DNA of 14,862 nucleotides, taken from Flavobacteriales bacterium UBA3376 (GTDB lineage: Bacteria > Bacteroidota > Bacteroidia > Flavobacteriales > Weeksellaceae). Under the pieces are notes generated by a model that did no database searches, was not told where the DNA came from, and worked only from the letters and a program-made list of their open reading frames with translations. Shown here one piece after another: positions 8,601-14,743 of this stretch (position 1 is its first letter; each line of letters begins with the position of its first letter). Both the position numbers and the translations under genes were made by a program. The DNA is taken from NCBI GenBank assembly GCA_002359055.1, contig DEQC01000022.1:5223-20084 (forward strand), in the 5' to 3' direction.

Positions 8601-10532
8601 ACGCAAAGCATTCAGAACTGTCCAAACTACTTTATAACGTTCATTATCATCTAATGCTTTATCGGCTTCAATATCGGCAGGCACTACGACCGGAATAATA
8701 ATGTATCCGTATTTTTTGCCAGGTGCTTTTCGCATTACTCTTCCCACTGACTGAACAACATCAACCTGAGAATTTCTTGCGGATAGAAATAAAACTGAAT
8801 CTAACGTAGGAACATCCACGCCTTCGCTTAAAACACGCACATTGGTAATAATTCTACATTCATTATCGGGTGTCTCTTCTTTTAACCAAGCCAACATTTG
8901 GTCACGTTCTGGAGCTGCCATAGTACCATCCATGTGCTTAGAAGCAATGGTAACCATTTGCTCTTTCTTTTCTGTTGGTAAAGAACCTAAATAAGCATCT
9001 GTGGCGGTATTATAGGTAGCAGTAATCTTTTTAGAAGTAGCAATATTAGCACAAAACGCTACCGCACGTTTCATAGGCTCAGGATCGGCTTCTTTGGTAC
9101 TGCCGTCATCACCCAAAAATTGTTTACTCAAGGCATTAATACAACCAATAAGTTTGGAAGCATCATCTGTGGTAATTTCTGTTTCTTGGTCAGCAATCAT
9201 ACGCTGCACTGCCGGAGGAACATCTTTATCATTTAAAGTTAATATCAGAACTTTATAATCGGTAAGTAAATCACGCTCAACTGCTTCTCCAAAACCAATA
9301 CGGTATATTTCTTTCCCATATAAATCTTCGTCATCCATAGAACAAAGAATTGCTTCAGCTTCCGCAGCTTTACTTTTGGTATTATCATCATAAAGTCGCG
9401 GTGTGGCCGTCATATAAAGACGTTTTTTCGCTTTTATAAAGTCCGCATCATGTACTTTCGTAAATGCGGATTCATCTTCACCTGCGAGAGAAACACCTGT
9501 AGTTCGGTGCGCTTCATCACAAACAATCAAATCAAATTCAGGGAAACCATTTTTGAGCAATACTTTTTGTGCTCGTGCAATTACCTCAATGGATTGGTAA
9601 GTAGAAAAAACCACCGTCATACCAGGACGACCAGTCTTTTTTATTTGTTCAAACTGATGTAAGATATAATCTGAATCGGTAGAAGCAGGAAAAGCTAAGT
9701 CCACTACACTAAAAGAGTCGGAATCTTCATTTTTCTTTTTCTGTTTGGTAATGTCCGGATCAGAACAAATCGCAATGGCATTTATAGGTTCGTTTGCATC
9801 TGCACTCCATTCCCGCAAAGTTTGCCCAAGCAGCGCAATAGAGGGAACAAGGAAAAGAATCAATCCTTTTCCATCCGTTTCATTTTCTGCTATGCGCAAA
9901 GCGGTAAATGTTTTTCCCGTACCACAAGCCATGATGAGTTTTCCTCGATCCTGAGTTTTAAAATACTCGTGGGTTTTTTCAAGTGCTTCTTTTTGATGTG
10001 GTCGGAGGGTCTTTTTGGGAGTTCTCGCAGCTTCACCGTGTACACCTTTTTCTAATTTTTCCCAGTCAACCGGAGATTCGATTAAATCAAATAAATTGAT
10101 ACGTGTAACGGGTGGATTTTGATTGCGAATAGCTTGTTCCGCATTACTTCCCCATCTATTTGTTGTAGAAATCCAAAGACGTTGTGCAAATCCTGTAGTT
10201 TGGAATTGTTCATTTTTGAATTCTCTGCTTGACGTAGAAAGAAAACTATCAACTGCAGGCTTATCTATATAGGCATCTTCTTGATAGCACTTGCACTGTA
10301 CAGCCCAGTAATCTCCTTCAAAGGTTAACGCTACCAAATCAATCCCGGTATCACCTCCTCCTAAATCTGTTTTTCCCGGAAATTCATTCCATAACCAAAC
10401 CTTTTTAAATTTAGAAGCATATTTGGGATCAGTTTGTAGGTAAGCCTGCATTAACCTTTCAAATCTATCTCCTTTATCTCTTTCAGAAAAAGCAATCTTC
10501 CTGTATTTCTCTAATATTTTTAAGAAACTCAT
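5622..10532 (-). CDS. Type ISP restriction-modification enzyme (nuclease-helicase-methyltransferase)
   Basis: This single 1,636-residue polypeptide carries all restriction-modification activities. An Mrr-like PD-(D/E)XK nuclease occupies about 1-160, with GGGDTGIDLVA (58-68, catalytic D65) and WAVQCKCY (76-83, Q79 and K81). A superfamily 2 helicase follows: Walker A ACGTGKT (202-208), DEAH (339-342), MTATP (374-378), LSEGVDVPTLD (568-578) and QSVGRVMRK (594-602). A helical coupler spans about 690-870. The adenine methyltransferase has YTPIEVVDF (878-886), motif I DPFTGTGTF (912-920) and motif IV NPPY (1023-1026). The C-terminal part (about 1180-1636) should hold the target recognition domain. 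Layout and length fit the LlaGI/LlaBIII group, which methylates one strand and translocates on DNA before cleaving. All key motifs are intact, so it is probably active. Its ATG overlaps the regulator's TGA by 4 bases. Confidence 0.93.
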   Translation of the reverse strand: MSFLKILEKYRKIAFSERDKGDRFERLMQAYLQTDPKYASKFKKVWLWNEFPGKTDLGGGDTGIDLVALTFEGDYWAVQCKCYQEDAYIDKPAVDSFLSTSSREFKNEQFQTTGFAQRLWISTTNRWGSNAEQAIRNQNPPVTRINLFDLIESPVDWEKLEKGVHGEAARTPKKTLRPHQKEALEKTHEYFKTQDRGKLIMACGTGKTFTALRIAENETDGKGLILFLVPSIALLGQTLREWSADANEPINAIAICSDPDITKQKKKNEDSDSFSVVDLAFPASTDSDYILHQFEQIKKTGRPGMTVVFSTYQSIEVIARAQKVLLKNGFPEFDLIVCDEAHRTTGVSLAGEDESAFTKVHDADFIKAKKRLYMTATPRLYDDNTKSKAAEAEAILCSMDDEDLYGKEIYRIGFGEAVERDLLTDYKVLILTLNDKDVPPAVQRMIADQETEITTDDASKLIGCINALSKQFLGDDGSTKEADPEPMKRAVAFCANIATSKKITATYNTATDAYLGSLPTEKKEQMVTIASKHMDGTMAAPERDQMLAWLKEETPDNECRIITNVRVLSEGVDVPTLDSVLFLSARNSQVDVVQSVGRVMRKAPGKKYGYIIIPVVVPADIEADKALDDNERYKVVWTVLNALRAHDDRFNATVNKIELNRKRPNNILVGRPEYSFDNDGDPFQVNEDSATYETTKDIGRQMALQFEQLQSVVFARMVQKVGDRRYWEQWAKDVAQIAERQIERIKHLIETKTDQRKAFDKFLAGLQKNINPSISEMQAIDMLAQHIITQPIFEALFEGYSFAKNNAVSAAMQNMLEALEGKSVAEESETLQKFYDSVRKRAEGIDNAEGKQRIIIELYDKFFKSAFPKMVEQLGIVYTPIEVVDFIIHSVNDVLKKEFDRSISDENIHVLDPFTGTGTFITRLLQSGLIKKEDLKRKYKYELHANEIVLLAYYIAAVNIENAYHDLIGKDSEYEPFEGIVLTDTFQLGETDENYKLFSETFPENSERVARQKKAPLRVIMGNPPYSIGQKDANDNAQNQKYEKLDARIAESYAALSTAGLSKALYDAYIKAFRWSADRLDPKNGGIIAFVSNGAWLDGNSTDGFRKAIEKEFSSIWVFNLRGNQRTSGELSRKEGGKIFGSGSRTPIAITLLVKNPKATNEKAIIHYHDIGDYLSQQEKLTIISKFSSVANPEMKWKTLKPNEHGDWINKRNDVFDTFIPMAPDKKFDMKSQSFFNTYAIGVATNRDDWVYNSSIQKLENNMKNFIAFYNEQQFKYQKEKALNDKLKVDDFIDTNPEKIKWTRALRKDVERGLQYNYIDKEVTIGLYRPFFKQYLYFDRPFIESPGLSPRFFPNKKLENKLIIITGSGASKDFSVLFTDKITNLDTLEKAQCFPLYYYEEREKANPGLFDAAGDSEYIRRDGVSDFIWERAKKQYGKNVGKEDIFYYVYGILHSEDYRNTFENDLKKMLPRLPLVEDVRDFWKFSKAGRKLADLHLNYEEVPPYDDVEISGDSEEAFQLNPDLYKVQKMRFPKRDQKDKIIYNSKIELNNIPEKAYGYVVNGKSAIEWIMDRYQVKTDKKSGITNDPNDWAKEHDKPRYILDLLLSIINVSVQTVDIVADLPKMEFEEETEENVL

Positions 10533-10741
10533 TCTTGGATTTTATTATTTTGTTCTACTAATAGGTCTTTAACTCCCACTTCTAATATTTCAGCAATTTC
10601 GAAAAGTACTTCCAATCTCGGTTGCTGTCGGTTTTGAACATAACCATTAACCATATTATAGCTTTTACCTAGCTGTTCGGCTAACCATACTTGCTTAATT
10701 CCTTTTTCTTCGAGCACTTCTTTGATTCGGTTCATGTCCAT
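10529..10741 (-). CDS. XRE-family regulator (C-protein-like)
   Basis: This 70-residue protein is a compact Cro/CI-type helix-turn-helix domain. Residues 14-40 form the DNA-binding unit (GIKQVWLAEQLGKSYNMVNGYVQNRQQ), with helices at about 16-24 and 27-38, followed by PRLEVLFEIAEILEV. It ends in a short Gln/Asn/Glu tail. Its size and position as first gene, with an ATGA overlap into the restriction enzyme, match controller proteins that delay restriction until methylation is established. That role is inferred. The ATG at 10741 is used here; a second in-frame ATG lies two codons later at 10735 and cannot be excluded. An inverted repeat at 10779-10799, 38 bases upstream, is a candidate operator. 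No Shine-Dalgarno sequence is evident, as is usual in Bacteroidota. Confidence 0.88.
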   Translation of the reverse strand: MDMNRIKEVLEEKGIKQVWLAEQLGKSYNMVNGYVQNRQQPRLEVLFEIAEILEVGVKDLLVEQNNKIQE

Positions 10742-10743
10742 CT

Positions 10744-10772
10744 AAATTAAAGTTGCTAAAATAGTTTAATTT
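10744..10772 (-). promoter_or_regulatory. AT-rich inverted repeat and possible promoter -7 box
   Basis: AAATTAAA (10744-10751) and TTTAATTT (10765-10772) are perfect 8-bp inverted arms around a 13-base spacer, a few bases upstream of the regulator ATG. Between them the minus strand reads TATTTTAG (10763-10756), seven of eight matches to the Bacteroidota -7 consensus TAnnTTTG. I find no -33 TTG at proper spacing, so the promoter call is weak. AT-rich DNA yields such arms by chance fairly often. Confidence 0.3.
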
Positions 10773-10778
10773 TTACGC

Positions 10779-10799
10779 TTATCTCGTTTTTCAAGATAA
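10779..10799. promoter_or_regulatory. Candidate operator for the XRE regulator
   Basis: TTATCTCG (10779-10786) and CAAGATAA (10792-10799) are inverted arms matching at 7 of 8 positions around a TTTTT centre. Length, spacing and place upstream of an autoregulated HTH gene resemble the operator boxes of controller proteins. This is inferred from symmetry and position only. Confidence 0.4.
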
Positions 10800-10854
10800 A
10801 AAATGTTTGAATTATTGTCATTCAGCGGTGGGTAAGGGCAAGCTCTTTTGGTTT

Positions 10855-10894
10855 TTACTCACGTAAATTTTATTTTTTAATGGTGTTCGTGAAT
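10855..10894. repeat. Right half of imperfect inverted repeat flanking the operon
   Basis: Its reverse complement aligns with 148-186 at 32 of 40 columns. Conserved blocks are TTACTCACGT next to the operon and TGTTCGTGAAT on the outer side, with TTTTTAAT between. It lies 114 bases upstream of the regulator start. A shared ancestry of the two ends is likely; their role as mobile-element ends is inferred. Confidence 0.55.
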
Positions 10895-10917
10895 CGCTTC
10901 GCTTATTTCAGCGTTGG

Positions 10918-10935
10918 TCCCGATAGCTATCGGGA
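10918..10935. repeat. Perfect 18-bp palindrome
   Basis: TCCCGATAGCTATCGGGA is perfectly self-complementary and G+C-rich compared with its surroundings. It may be a copy of a repetitive extragenic palindrome of Bacteroidota or a protein-binding site. There is no U-tract on either side, so it is not a standard terminator. Confidence 0.6.
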
Positions 10936-11147
10936 TGTCGGCAAAAACCAAATGTGCTTGACCGTGCGGTGGGTTTTCAGCATGTTGCACAACAATTGTA
11001 TATACGCAACGAGTTGCGCCTATTTCTTTATGCGTTTATTACTCAGTTGCGCTTATTCTCATAATATTTATCTCAAACTTATTCTTTTTTAAGATAGAAT
11101 CCAAAGGTCTTTCTATTAATTTACTGGAAACACTTATAATATGGATG

Positions 11148-11165
11148 TAAGTCTCAGTAGACTTA
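11148..11165. repeat. Short perfect hairpin
   Basis: TAAGTCT and AGACTTA are perfect 7-bp arms around a CAGT loop. No T-run follows. It could be an operator or chance symmetry. Confidence 0.3.
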
Positions 11166-11186
11166 AAACCACAATGGTAGGGTTAA

Positions 11187-11246
11187 TGAGGGCTTCACTT
11201 TGATTGGAAGTCAGTGAGGGTTTCACTTTGAGTGAAGCCCTCACTG
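11187..11246. repeat. Direct and inverted repeat cluster over the end of a gene
   Basis: A 17-bp unit TGAGGGCTTCACTTTGA occurs at 11187-11203 and again, with one change, at 11215-11231. The following segment is its inverse: 11212-11227 pairs with 11231-11246 over 16 bp with one G-T position and a TTG loop. The first copy (11187-11199) can pair perfectly with 11231-11243 instead, so two hairpins compete. The TGA stop of the minus-strand gene (11241-11243) lies inside the shared arm. It may terminate transcription or stabilise the mRNA end, but no U-tract follows the stem on the minus strand. Confidence 0.75.
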
Positions 11247-11633
11247 TTTAATCCTCGGATCCACTTCCTCTCCCATCTCAAACATCACCGTTTCATCCAT
11301 ATATTCCACCACTACCCTATTCTGGTCAAATTCTTTCATCAGATGCTGGGTTAAGTTTTCGATTTCGGTTTTGAGTATTTGTTCTTCCTGAGGGAATCGG
11401 GGATAATTGATGAAGTTTAAATTCAAATGCGGTTCGATGTGATCGCCTAATACAATCTGGCATTCGGAAAGGGAAACGCTGAGGTAAAACTTCTTTTCGG
11501 TGATTAAACGCTTTTGATACGTCTGAATGCAACGAGTGATTTCTTTTTTATCGATTTTCGTTTGGGTGTAGCCTCTCTCCAAGCCAAGTGTGACCTTGGC
11601 GGAGAAAGGTTTTGAAGTTCGTTTTGTGATCAT
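11241..11633 (-). CDS. Hypothetical protein, 130 residues
   Basis: I do not recognise this protein. It is small and soluble-looking, with no signal peptide or membrane segment. The N-terminal half is basic (MITKRTSKPF, then KKEITRCIQTYQKRLITEKK). The centre, FYLSVSLSECQIVLGDHIEPHLNLNFIN, suggests beta strands, and the C-terminus is acidic and helical (ILKTEIENLTQHLMKEFDQ). The ATG at 11633 follows the stop of the 11877-11635 gene by one base, so the two are co-transcribed and probably translationally coupled. Length, composition and coupling support a real gene. Its stop sits in a strong hairpin. It shows no sign of belonging to the defence operon, which lies beyond a 500-bp gap. Confidence 0.7.
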   Translation of the reverse strand: MITKRTSKPFSAKVTLGLERGYTQTKIDKKEITRCIQTYQKRLITEKKFYLSVSLSECQIVLGDHIEPHLNLNFINYPRFPQEEQILKTEIENLTQHLMKEFDQNRVVVEYMDETVMFEMGEEVDPRIKQ

Positions 11634-11634
11634 G

Positions 11635-11877
11635 TTAGTGTTGATTTAACCATTTATCCAATTCGATTGCTTCTTCCAACTTTTCTTTGAGATCTTCGGC
11701 CTCGTTGTAGCGGTTGAATGCGTTGTACAAGAGATTTCGATTTTGGGTTTGTTTGGCGTAGTGCATGGATGTTTCGTAGCCATCTTCGGCCAATTCTAGG
11801 GCTTCTTTGAAGATTTGAATGCTTTCTTTGACGGTGGTTTGGTCTGTGATTTTAGACAAAAGTTTTTTTGTTGGCAT
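11635..11877 (-). CDS. Hypothetical small helical protein
   Basis: This 80-residue protein is predicted to be almost entirely helical and acidic, with a repeated EAL/EAE pattern (IFKEALELAEDGYETSMHYA, then NEAEDLKEKLEEAIELDKWL). I do not recognise a family. The frame extends to a TTG at 11901, adding eight residues. I prefer the ATG at 11877, because MPTKKLLSKI is a more natural N-terminus and TTG starts are rarer. It is the first gene of a two-gene unit, with a one-base gap to the 130-residue protein. The helical repeats could mediate protein contacts, but no function can be given. Confidence 0.65.
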   Translation of the reverse strand: MPTKKLLSKITDQTTVKESIQIFKEALELAEDGYETSMHYAKQTQNRNLLYNAFNRYNEAEDLKEKLEEAIELDKWLNQH

Positions 11878-12203
11878 ACTGTTATTTTTTAGGTGAAACA
11901 ATACATCATCAAAAAGCGTAAAAAGGAGGGATCATTTTATTTTGACGTTTGTCCTCATCTTTTTTCCACCGTGGAGTTATCTCTCTCGGTTGGCGATTGC
12001 TGCACGCAACAATGCTCTTGATGATAATGCAATGATAAAAATTATTTTTGAATTGGCAAAGTTTTTAAGTCTTGATTTTTAAGTAGTTTGGAATTTTATG
12101 GAAGGAATCATTGCTTTTTCTTTGGAAAATGGGTCGCGAAAAATTGTCGATATTTGTTTGATTCTTTTGAAAACGATTTTAGAACCTAAAAGAAAAGAGA
12201 GTT
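11878..12203. other. Divergent intergenic region, no recognised feature
   Basis: This 326-bp region separates the minus-strand small-gene pair from the plus-strand DUF6929-like gene, so both promoters should lie here. I see no full TTG/TAnnTTTG promoter at proper spacing; the closest -7-like string on the plus strand is GATATTTG, with no well-placed -33. A short minus-strand frame (12270-12079) overlaps the start of the DUF6929-like gene and is not convincing. No tRNA or repeat was found. Confidence 0.5.
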
Positions 12204-12830
12204 TTGCATAACAGAAAAATAGAACTGAAAATTGATCATTTCCAGATTTTGGAGGATGTTCCCAGCGCATCGGGCGTGGTGAAGTATGGGGACGGTTTTT
12301 ATGCCGTTGGCGATGATTCGCCGTATTTATTTCAGTTGGATTCGAAATTCAAGCTAATATCAAAAAGGCTAATTTATTCGACGGAGAAACTAGAAGGAAT
12401 TACCCTACCCAAATTCTTCAAACCGGATTTTGAAGCGATGGAAATGATTTCTGCGAATGATATTCTTATTTTGGGTTCCGGTTCGAAATCACCGGAGCGT
12501 GATGTTTGTGTCCAGGTTGAAATGGGAAAAGAATTTAAACATACGGAATACGATATTTCTTTGTTTTATGAATCTCTGCGAAATCTGGAAATCATGCAAG
12601 GTTTTGAATTAGACATTGAGGCGCTTGCGATGGATGGAGATGTTATGTATTTATTTAATCGAAATCGTAATTTGATTTTCAGCTTTTCATTTGCGAATTT
12701 TTTATCGTATTGCAAAACGGGAACTGATTTCCCCCTTCCGAAGGTAACGCTCTTTTCTTTGCCTAAATTTCATGGTTTGGAGGCGGGTTTTTCGGGCGCT
12801 ACTATTTTTGTGATTTTGTATCGGAACTGA
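12204..12830 (+). pseudogene. DUF6929-like protein, probably truncated at the C-terminus
   Basis: The 208-residue frame resembles DUF6929 proteins, a Bacteroidota family with a probable beta-propeller-like fold, through DVPSASGVVKYGDGFYAVGDD (18-38), DSPYLFQLD (38-46), KPDFEAMEM (72-80), LILGSGSKSPERDV (86-99) and HGLEAGFSGATIF (190-202). In homologues as I recall them, the GFSG segment is followed by several dozen more residues ending the fold. Here the frame shifts to unrelated residues (VILYRN) and stops, then a terminator begins seven bases later. This suggests a 3' deletion or frameshift. The only available start is TTG at 12204, because TAG at 12180 closes the frame and no ATG lies between. 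Whether a product is made is uncertain; the family call is moderate. Confidence 0.55.
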
Positions 12831-12836
12831 AAAATA

Positions 12837-12873
12837 AACCTCGCTTAAAAAGGCTTAAACGAGGTTGTTTTTT
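12837..12873. terminator. Bidirectional rho-independent terminator
   Basis: AACCTCG (12837-12843) pairs with CGAGGTT (12860-12866). After one mismatch the stem continues with TTAA/TTAA (12845-12848, 12855-12858) and closes on a six-base loop. A run of T (12868-12873) follows on the plus strand, and TATTTTT follows on the minus strand. It can therefore serve both the plus-strand DUF6929-like gene and the minus-strand DUF262 gene, which converge here. Confidence 0.85.
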
Positions 12874-12906
12874 ATAATAATTTACGTTTTTGCTTTAAAA
12901 CGGGGA

Positions 12907-12916
12907 GTTGTGCAAC
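12907..12916. repeat. GTTGTGCAAC boundary word
   Basis: This 10-bp word is the exact reverse complement of 10984-10993 (GTTGCACAAC). The pair flanks the segment with the small genes and the DUF6929-like gene. Ten bases is short and the word is partly self-complementary, so shared origin is uncertain. Confidence 0.3.
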
Positions 12917-12925
12917 GGTTACCCT

Positions 12926-12942
12926 TGTTATGTGTTCGCCCT
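12926..12942. repeat. Left inverted repeat of the DUF262 gene cassette
   Basis: TGTTATGTGTTCGCCCT is the inverse of 14786-14801 with one mismatch and one single-base gap. It lies 10 bases beyond the DUF262 stop codon. With its partner it closely brackets that single gene, suggesting it moved as a unit. Confidence 0.55.
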
Positions 12943-12952
12943 TCCTTCTTCA

Positions 12953-14743
12953 TTATAGCGAGTTGTAATAATTCTTGATTTTTTGAGCCATTAATTTCCG
13001 TCTTAAAGTCAAAAAATCTTGATAGTCGTCAATGCTCATTTCCATAATTTCTGTTGGCACGCAATTCATTTTTAGGTTGTCCAAAAGCTCTTGTTCGCTC
13101 GAAAGTCCGCTTACTAGGCGGTTATCGTCTTGCATTTGAGTTTTTATAAGTTCAAAATAATCTTTTGGCGGTTTATTGCCAACTTTTATGTTTACTTCCG
13201 ATTGCATATAAACATAATTTGCAATTTGGTTGTACTGCCGTCTATCAAGTCCGTTTTTTTTCAAATAGTCTTTTGGAAATAAATGATGAATGTCGCCACG
13301 CAACGAAATTAAATCGCTTACCAAAACGTCTTTTGATAAAAAACCTCTGTCGTTGGCTTTTACTTGTGAAGCCAAAAACACGTGAAAATATGGACTACTT
13401 GCAACGGAAGTATCTAAACTTTGTGGCAAAGATGCGTTCCAAAAAGCTTCAGAAAGTTCTCCGTCTTCTTTTTCTTGTAAATATTCGCCAAATGGTTTTT
13501 GAGAAATTTGTTTGATGTCAAAGTCAAATGTACTTTCAGGTGAACCTGAATATCGTCCTGTCAAAATCGAGTAAACCAACCATTTTCTAACATAACTTTC
13601 AATGGCAACAGAGTTAACGCCAAGTTCTTTTAGTTTTAGGTAAACAATATAAGCAAAATTCAATGCGTTTTGCGAACGGATAAGTTTTGGCGAAATAAAT
13701 CCTGCTGATTTCACAATCATTAAAAACCGTTTGAAATTGGTTTCGTTGATGAAGTTGTAAACACCTGTTTTCAATTTCAAAAATGATTGTTCGGCAATTT
13801 CTGTTTCGTAGCTTCTTGTTTCAAAATTTCTACCCGATAATAAACTTACCAAATCAGAAAGTCGTCCTCTGTTGAATTGCGAAGTAAATGCAACGCGAAG
13901 TAAATCGTTATAACTTGGGTCGTATAAATCCTCGTTTTCGGTTTTAAGCCACGACATTTTTTGAAAAAAATCGGTTTTCGCAAACTCTTTGTCGTTATCT
14001 ATAATTTGTTTGTAAAATTCTGGTGAGATTGCTAAATGACAGAAATAATCAATTGCTTTTCTCAATTCATTTCCACCGTTTTCTGTGTCCGAAGCAATTT
14101 TACTCATTGCAAAATCTGCTTGACTTAAAACAACACCTTTTGAATTTATTCTAATGAAAATTTCCGTTACGGTTTCAATATCCAATTCAGGTGCTAATTC
14201 TATCATTCCGATTGGTTTTTTTACAATGCTGATTAATCTTGAAAATGAGTTTTCAATTAAATCTTCGTCAATGTCTGGATTAAGAGCCAAATAATCTCTG
14301 ACTAATTTTAGTAAACTAATTTTTCCAGAAAAAGCGTCTGTAATGTCGTGAAGCCAAACTTTGTCTTTTAAAATTGCAGGGTTTTGTACTTCAAAACGTT
14401 CTTCAATAGGGTTGAAGGCAATTTTTATTTTTATTCTTTGATAATTTTTGTTGATAACATATTGTCCAAGAATTGCGGCAGTCAAAGCTGTTACTCGTTG
14501 TTGTCCGTCAATTAAAACTTTTTTGCCTTCGCTTAAACTTCCATCTTTCAGTTTTACGCTCGGATTTCGCCACGCAATTACATAACCGATTGGATAACCT
14601 TGATACAAACTGTCCATTAAATCACGAACTTTTGAACTGTCCCAAACAAAAGGTCTTTGAATTTCTGGAATTGCGATTTCGCCCGAATTTACCCAAGCTA
14701 AAATTGTCTCTATTAAATGTTGGTTTACTGAATATTTTTGCAT
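12953..14743 (-). CDS. DUF262 and HNH domain protein (GmrSD-like nuclease)
   Basis: This 596-residue protein combines a DUF262 domain with a C-terminal HNH-type nuclease. DUF262 is shown by IPEIQRPFVW (25-34), LMDSLYQGYPIGYVI (42-56) and DGQQRVTAL (79-87), a ParB-like fold thought to bind and hydrolyse nucleotide. The nuclease motif is DIHHLFPKDYL (484-494) followed by NQIANYVY (505-512), VNIKVGNKPP and YF, a His-His...Asn pattern as in DUF1524. GmrSD-type enzymes cleave DNA with modified bases; whether this one does is not visible. It is complete. ATG at 14743 gives the normal family N-terminus. It is monocistronic, outside the main operon, flanked by 16-17 bp inverted repeats, and shares a terminator with the convergent DUF6929-like gene. 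Confidence 0.85.
   Translation of the reverse strand: MQKYSVNQHLIETILAWVNSGEIAIPEIQRPFVWDSSKVRDLMDSLYQGYPIGYVIAWRNPSVKLKDGSLSEGKKVLIDGQQRVTALTAAILGQYVINKNYQRIKIKIAFNPIEERFEVQNPAILKDKVWLHDITDAFSGKISLLKLVRDYLALNPDIDEDLIENSFSRLISIVKKPIGMIELAPELDIETVTEIFIRINSKGVVLSQADFAMSKIASDTENGGNELRKAIDYFCHLAISPEFYKQIIDNDKEFAKTDFFQKMSWLKTENEDLYDPSYNDLLRVAFTSQFNRGRLSDLVSLLSGRNFETRSYETEIAEQSFLKLKTGVYNFINETNFKRFLMIVKSAGFISPKLIRSQNALNFAYIVYLKLKELGVNSVAIESYVRKWLVYSILTGRYSGSPESTFDFDIKQISQKPFGEYLQEKEDGELSEAFWNASLPQSLDTSVASSPYFHVFLASQVKANDRGFLSKDVLVSDLISLRGDIHHLFPKDYLKKNGLDRRQYNQIANYVYMQSEVNIKVGNKPPKDYFELIKTQMQDDNRLVSGLSSEQELLDNLKMNCVPTEIMEMSIDDYQDFLTLRRKLMAQKIKNYYNSL

Larger units (their letters stand above)
10836..10963. 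repeat. Imperfect inverted repeat with 21-bp arms
   Basis: The reverse complement of 10836-10856 matches 10943-10963 at 18 of 21 positions, sharing AAAAACCAAA and GCTTG. The arms enclose the operon-flanking repeat and the 18-bp palindrome. It may be a dispersed intergenic repeat or a relic of an inserted element. Confidence 0.5.
10742..11240. other. Gene-free 500-bp boundary region rich in symmetric elements
   Basis: No gene is supported in this stretch. It holds, in order: the regulator's upstream region, an imperfect inverted repeat (10836-10856 against 10943-10963, 18 of 21), the right half of the operon-flanking repeat (10855-10894), a perfect 18-bp palindrome (10918-10935), a duplicated word GCGGTGGGT (10825-10833 and 10966-10974), GTTGCACAAC (10984-10993), GCAACGAGTTGC (11005-11016), a 7-bp hairpin (11148-11165) and a 16-bp hairpin at 11212-11246. 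A 70-codon plus-strand frame at 10880-11092 runs straight through these repeats and looks non-coding. Confidence 0.6.

Noticed and set aside
10880..11092. 70-codon plus-strand open frame
   Set aside because: It runs through palindromes and inverted repeats, has no recognisable protein pattern and no good start context.
11326..11532. 68-codon minus-strand frame inside the 130-residue hypothetical gene
   Set aside because: It is an alternate frame of the longer gene, which has the one-base coupling to its upstream neighbour.
12079..12270. 63-codon minus-strand open frame
   Set aside because: It overlaps the start of the DUF6929-like gene and has no coding-like composition.
13165..13515. 116-codon plus-strand open frame inside the DUF262 gene
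   Set aside because: It is antisense to a clearly coding region containing the HNH motif and shows no protein similarity I recognise.
219..14743. CRISPR array or tRNA genes
   Set aside because: No regularly spaced repeats with unique spacers and no cloverleaf with conserved tRNA boxes were seen in any gap between genes.
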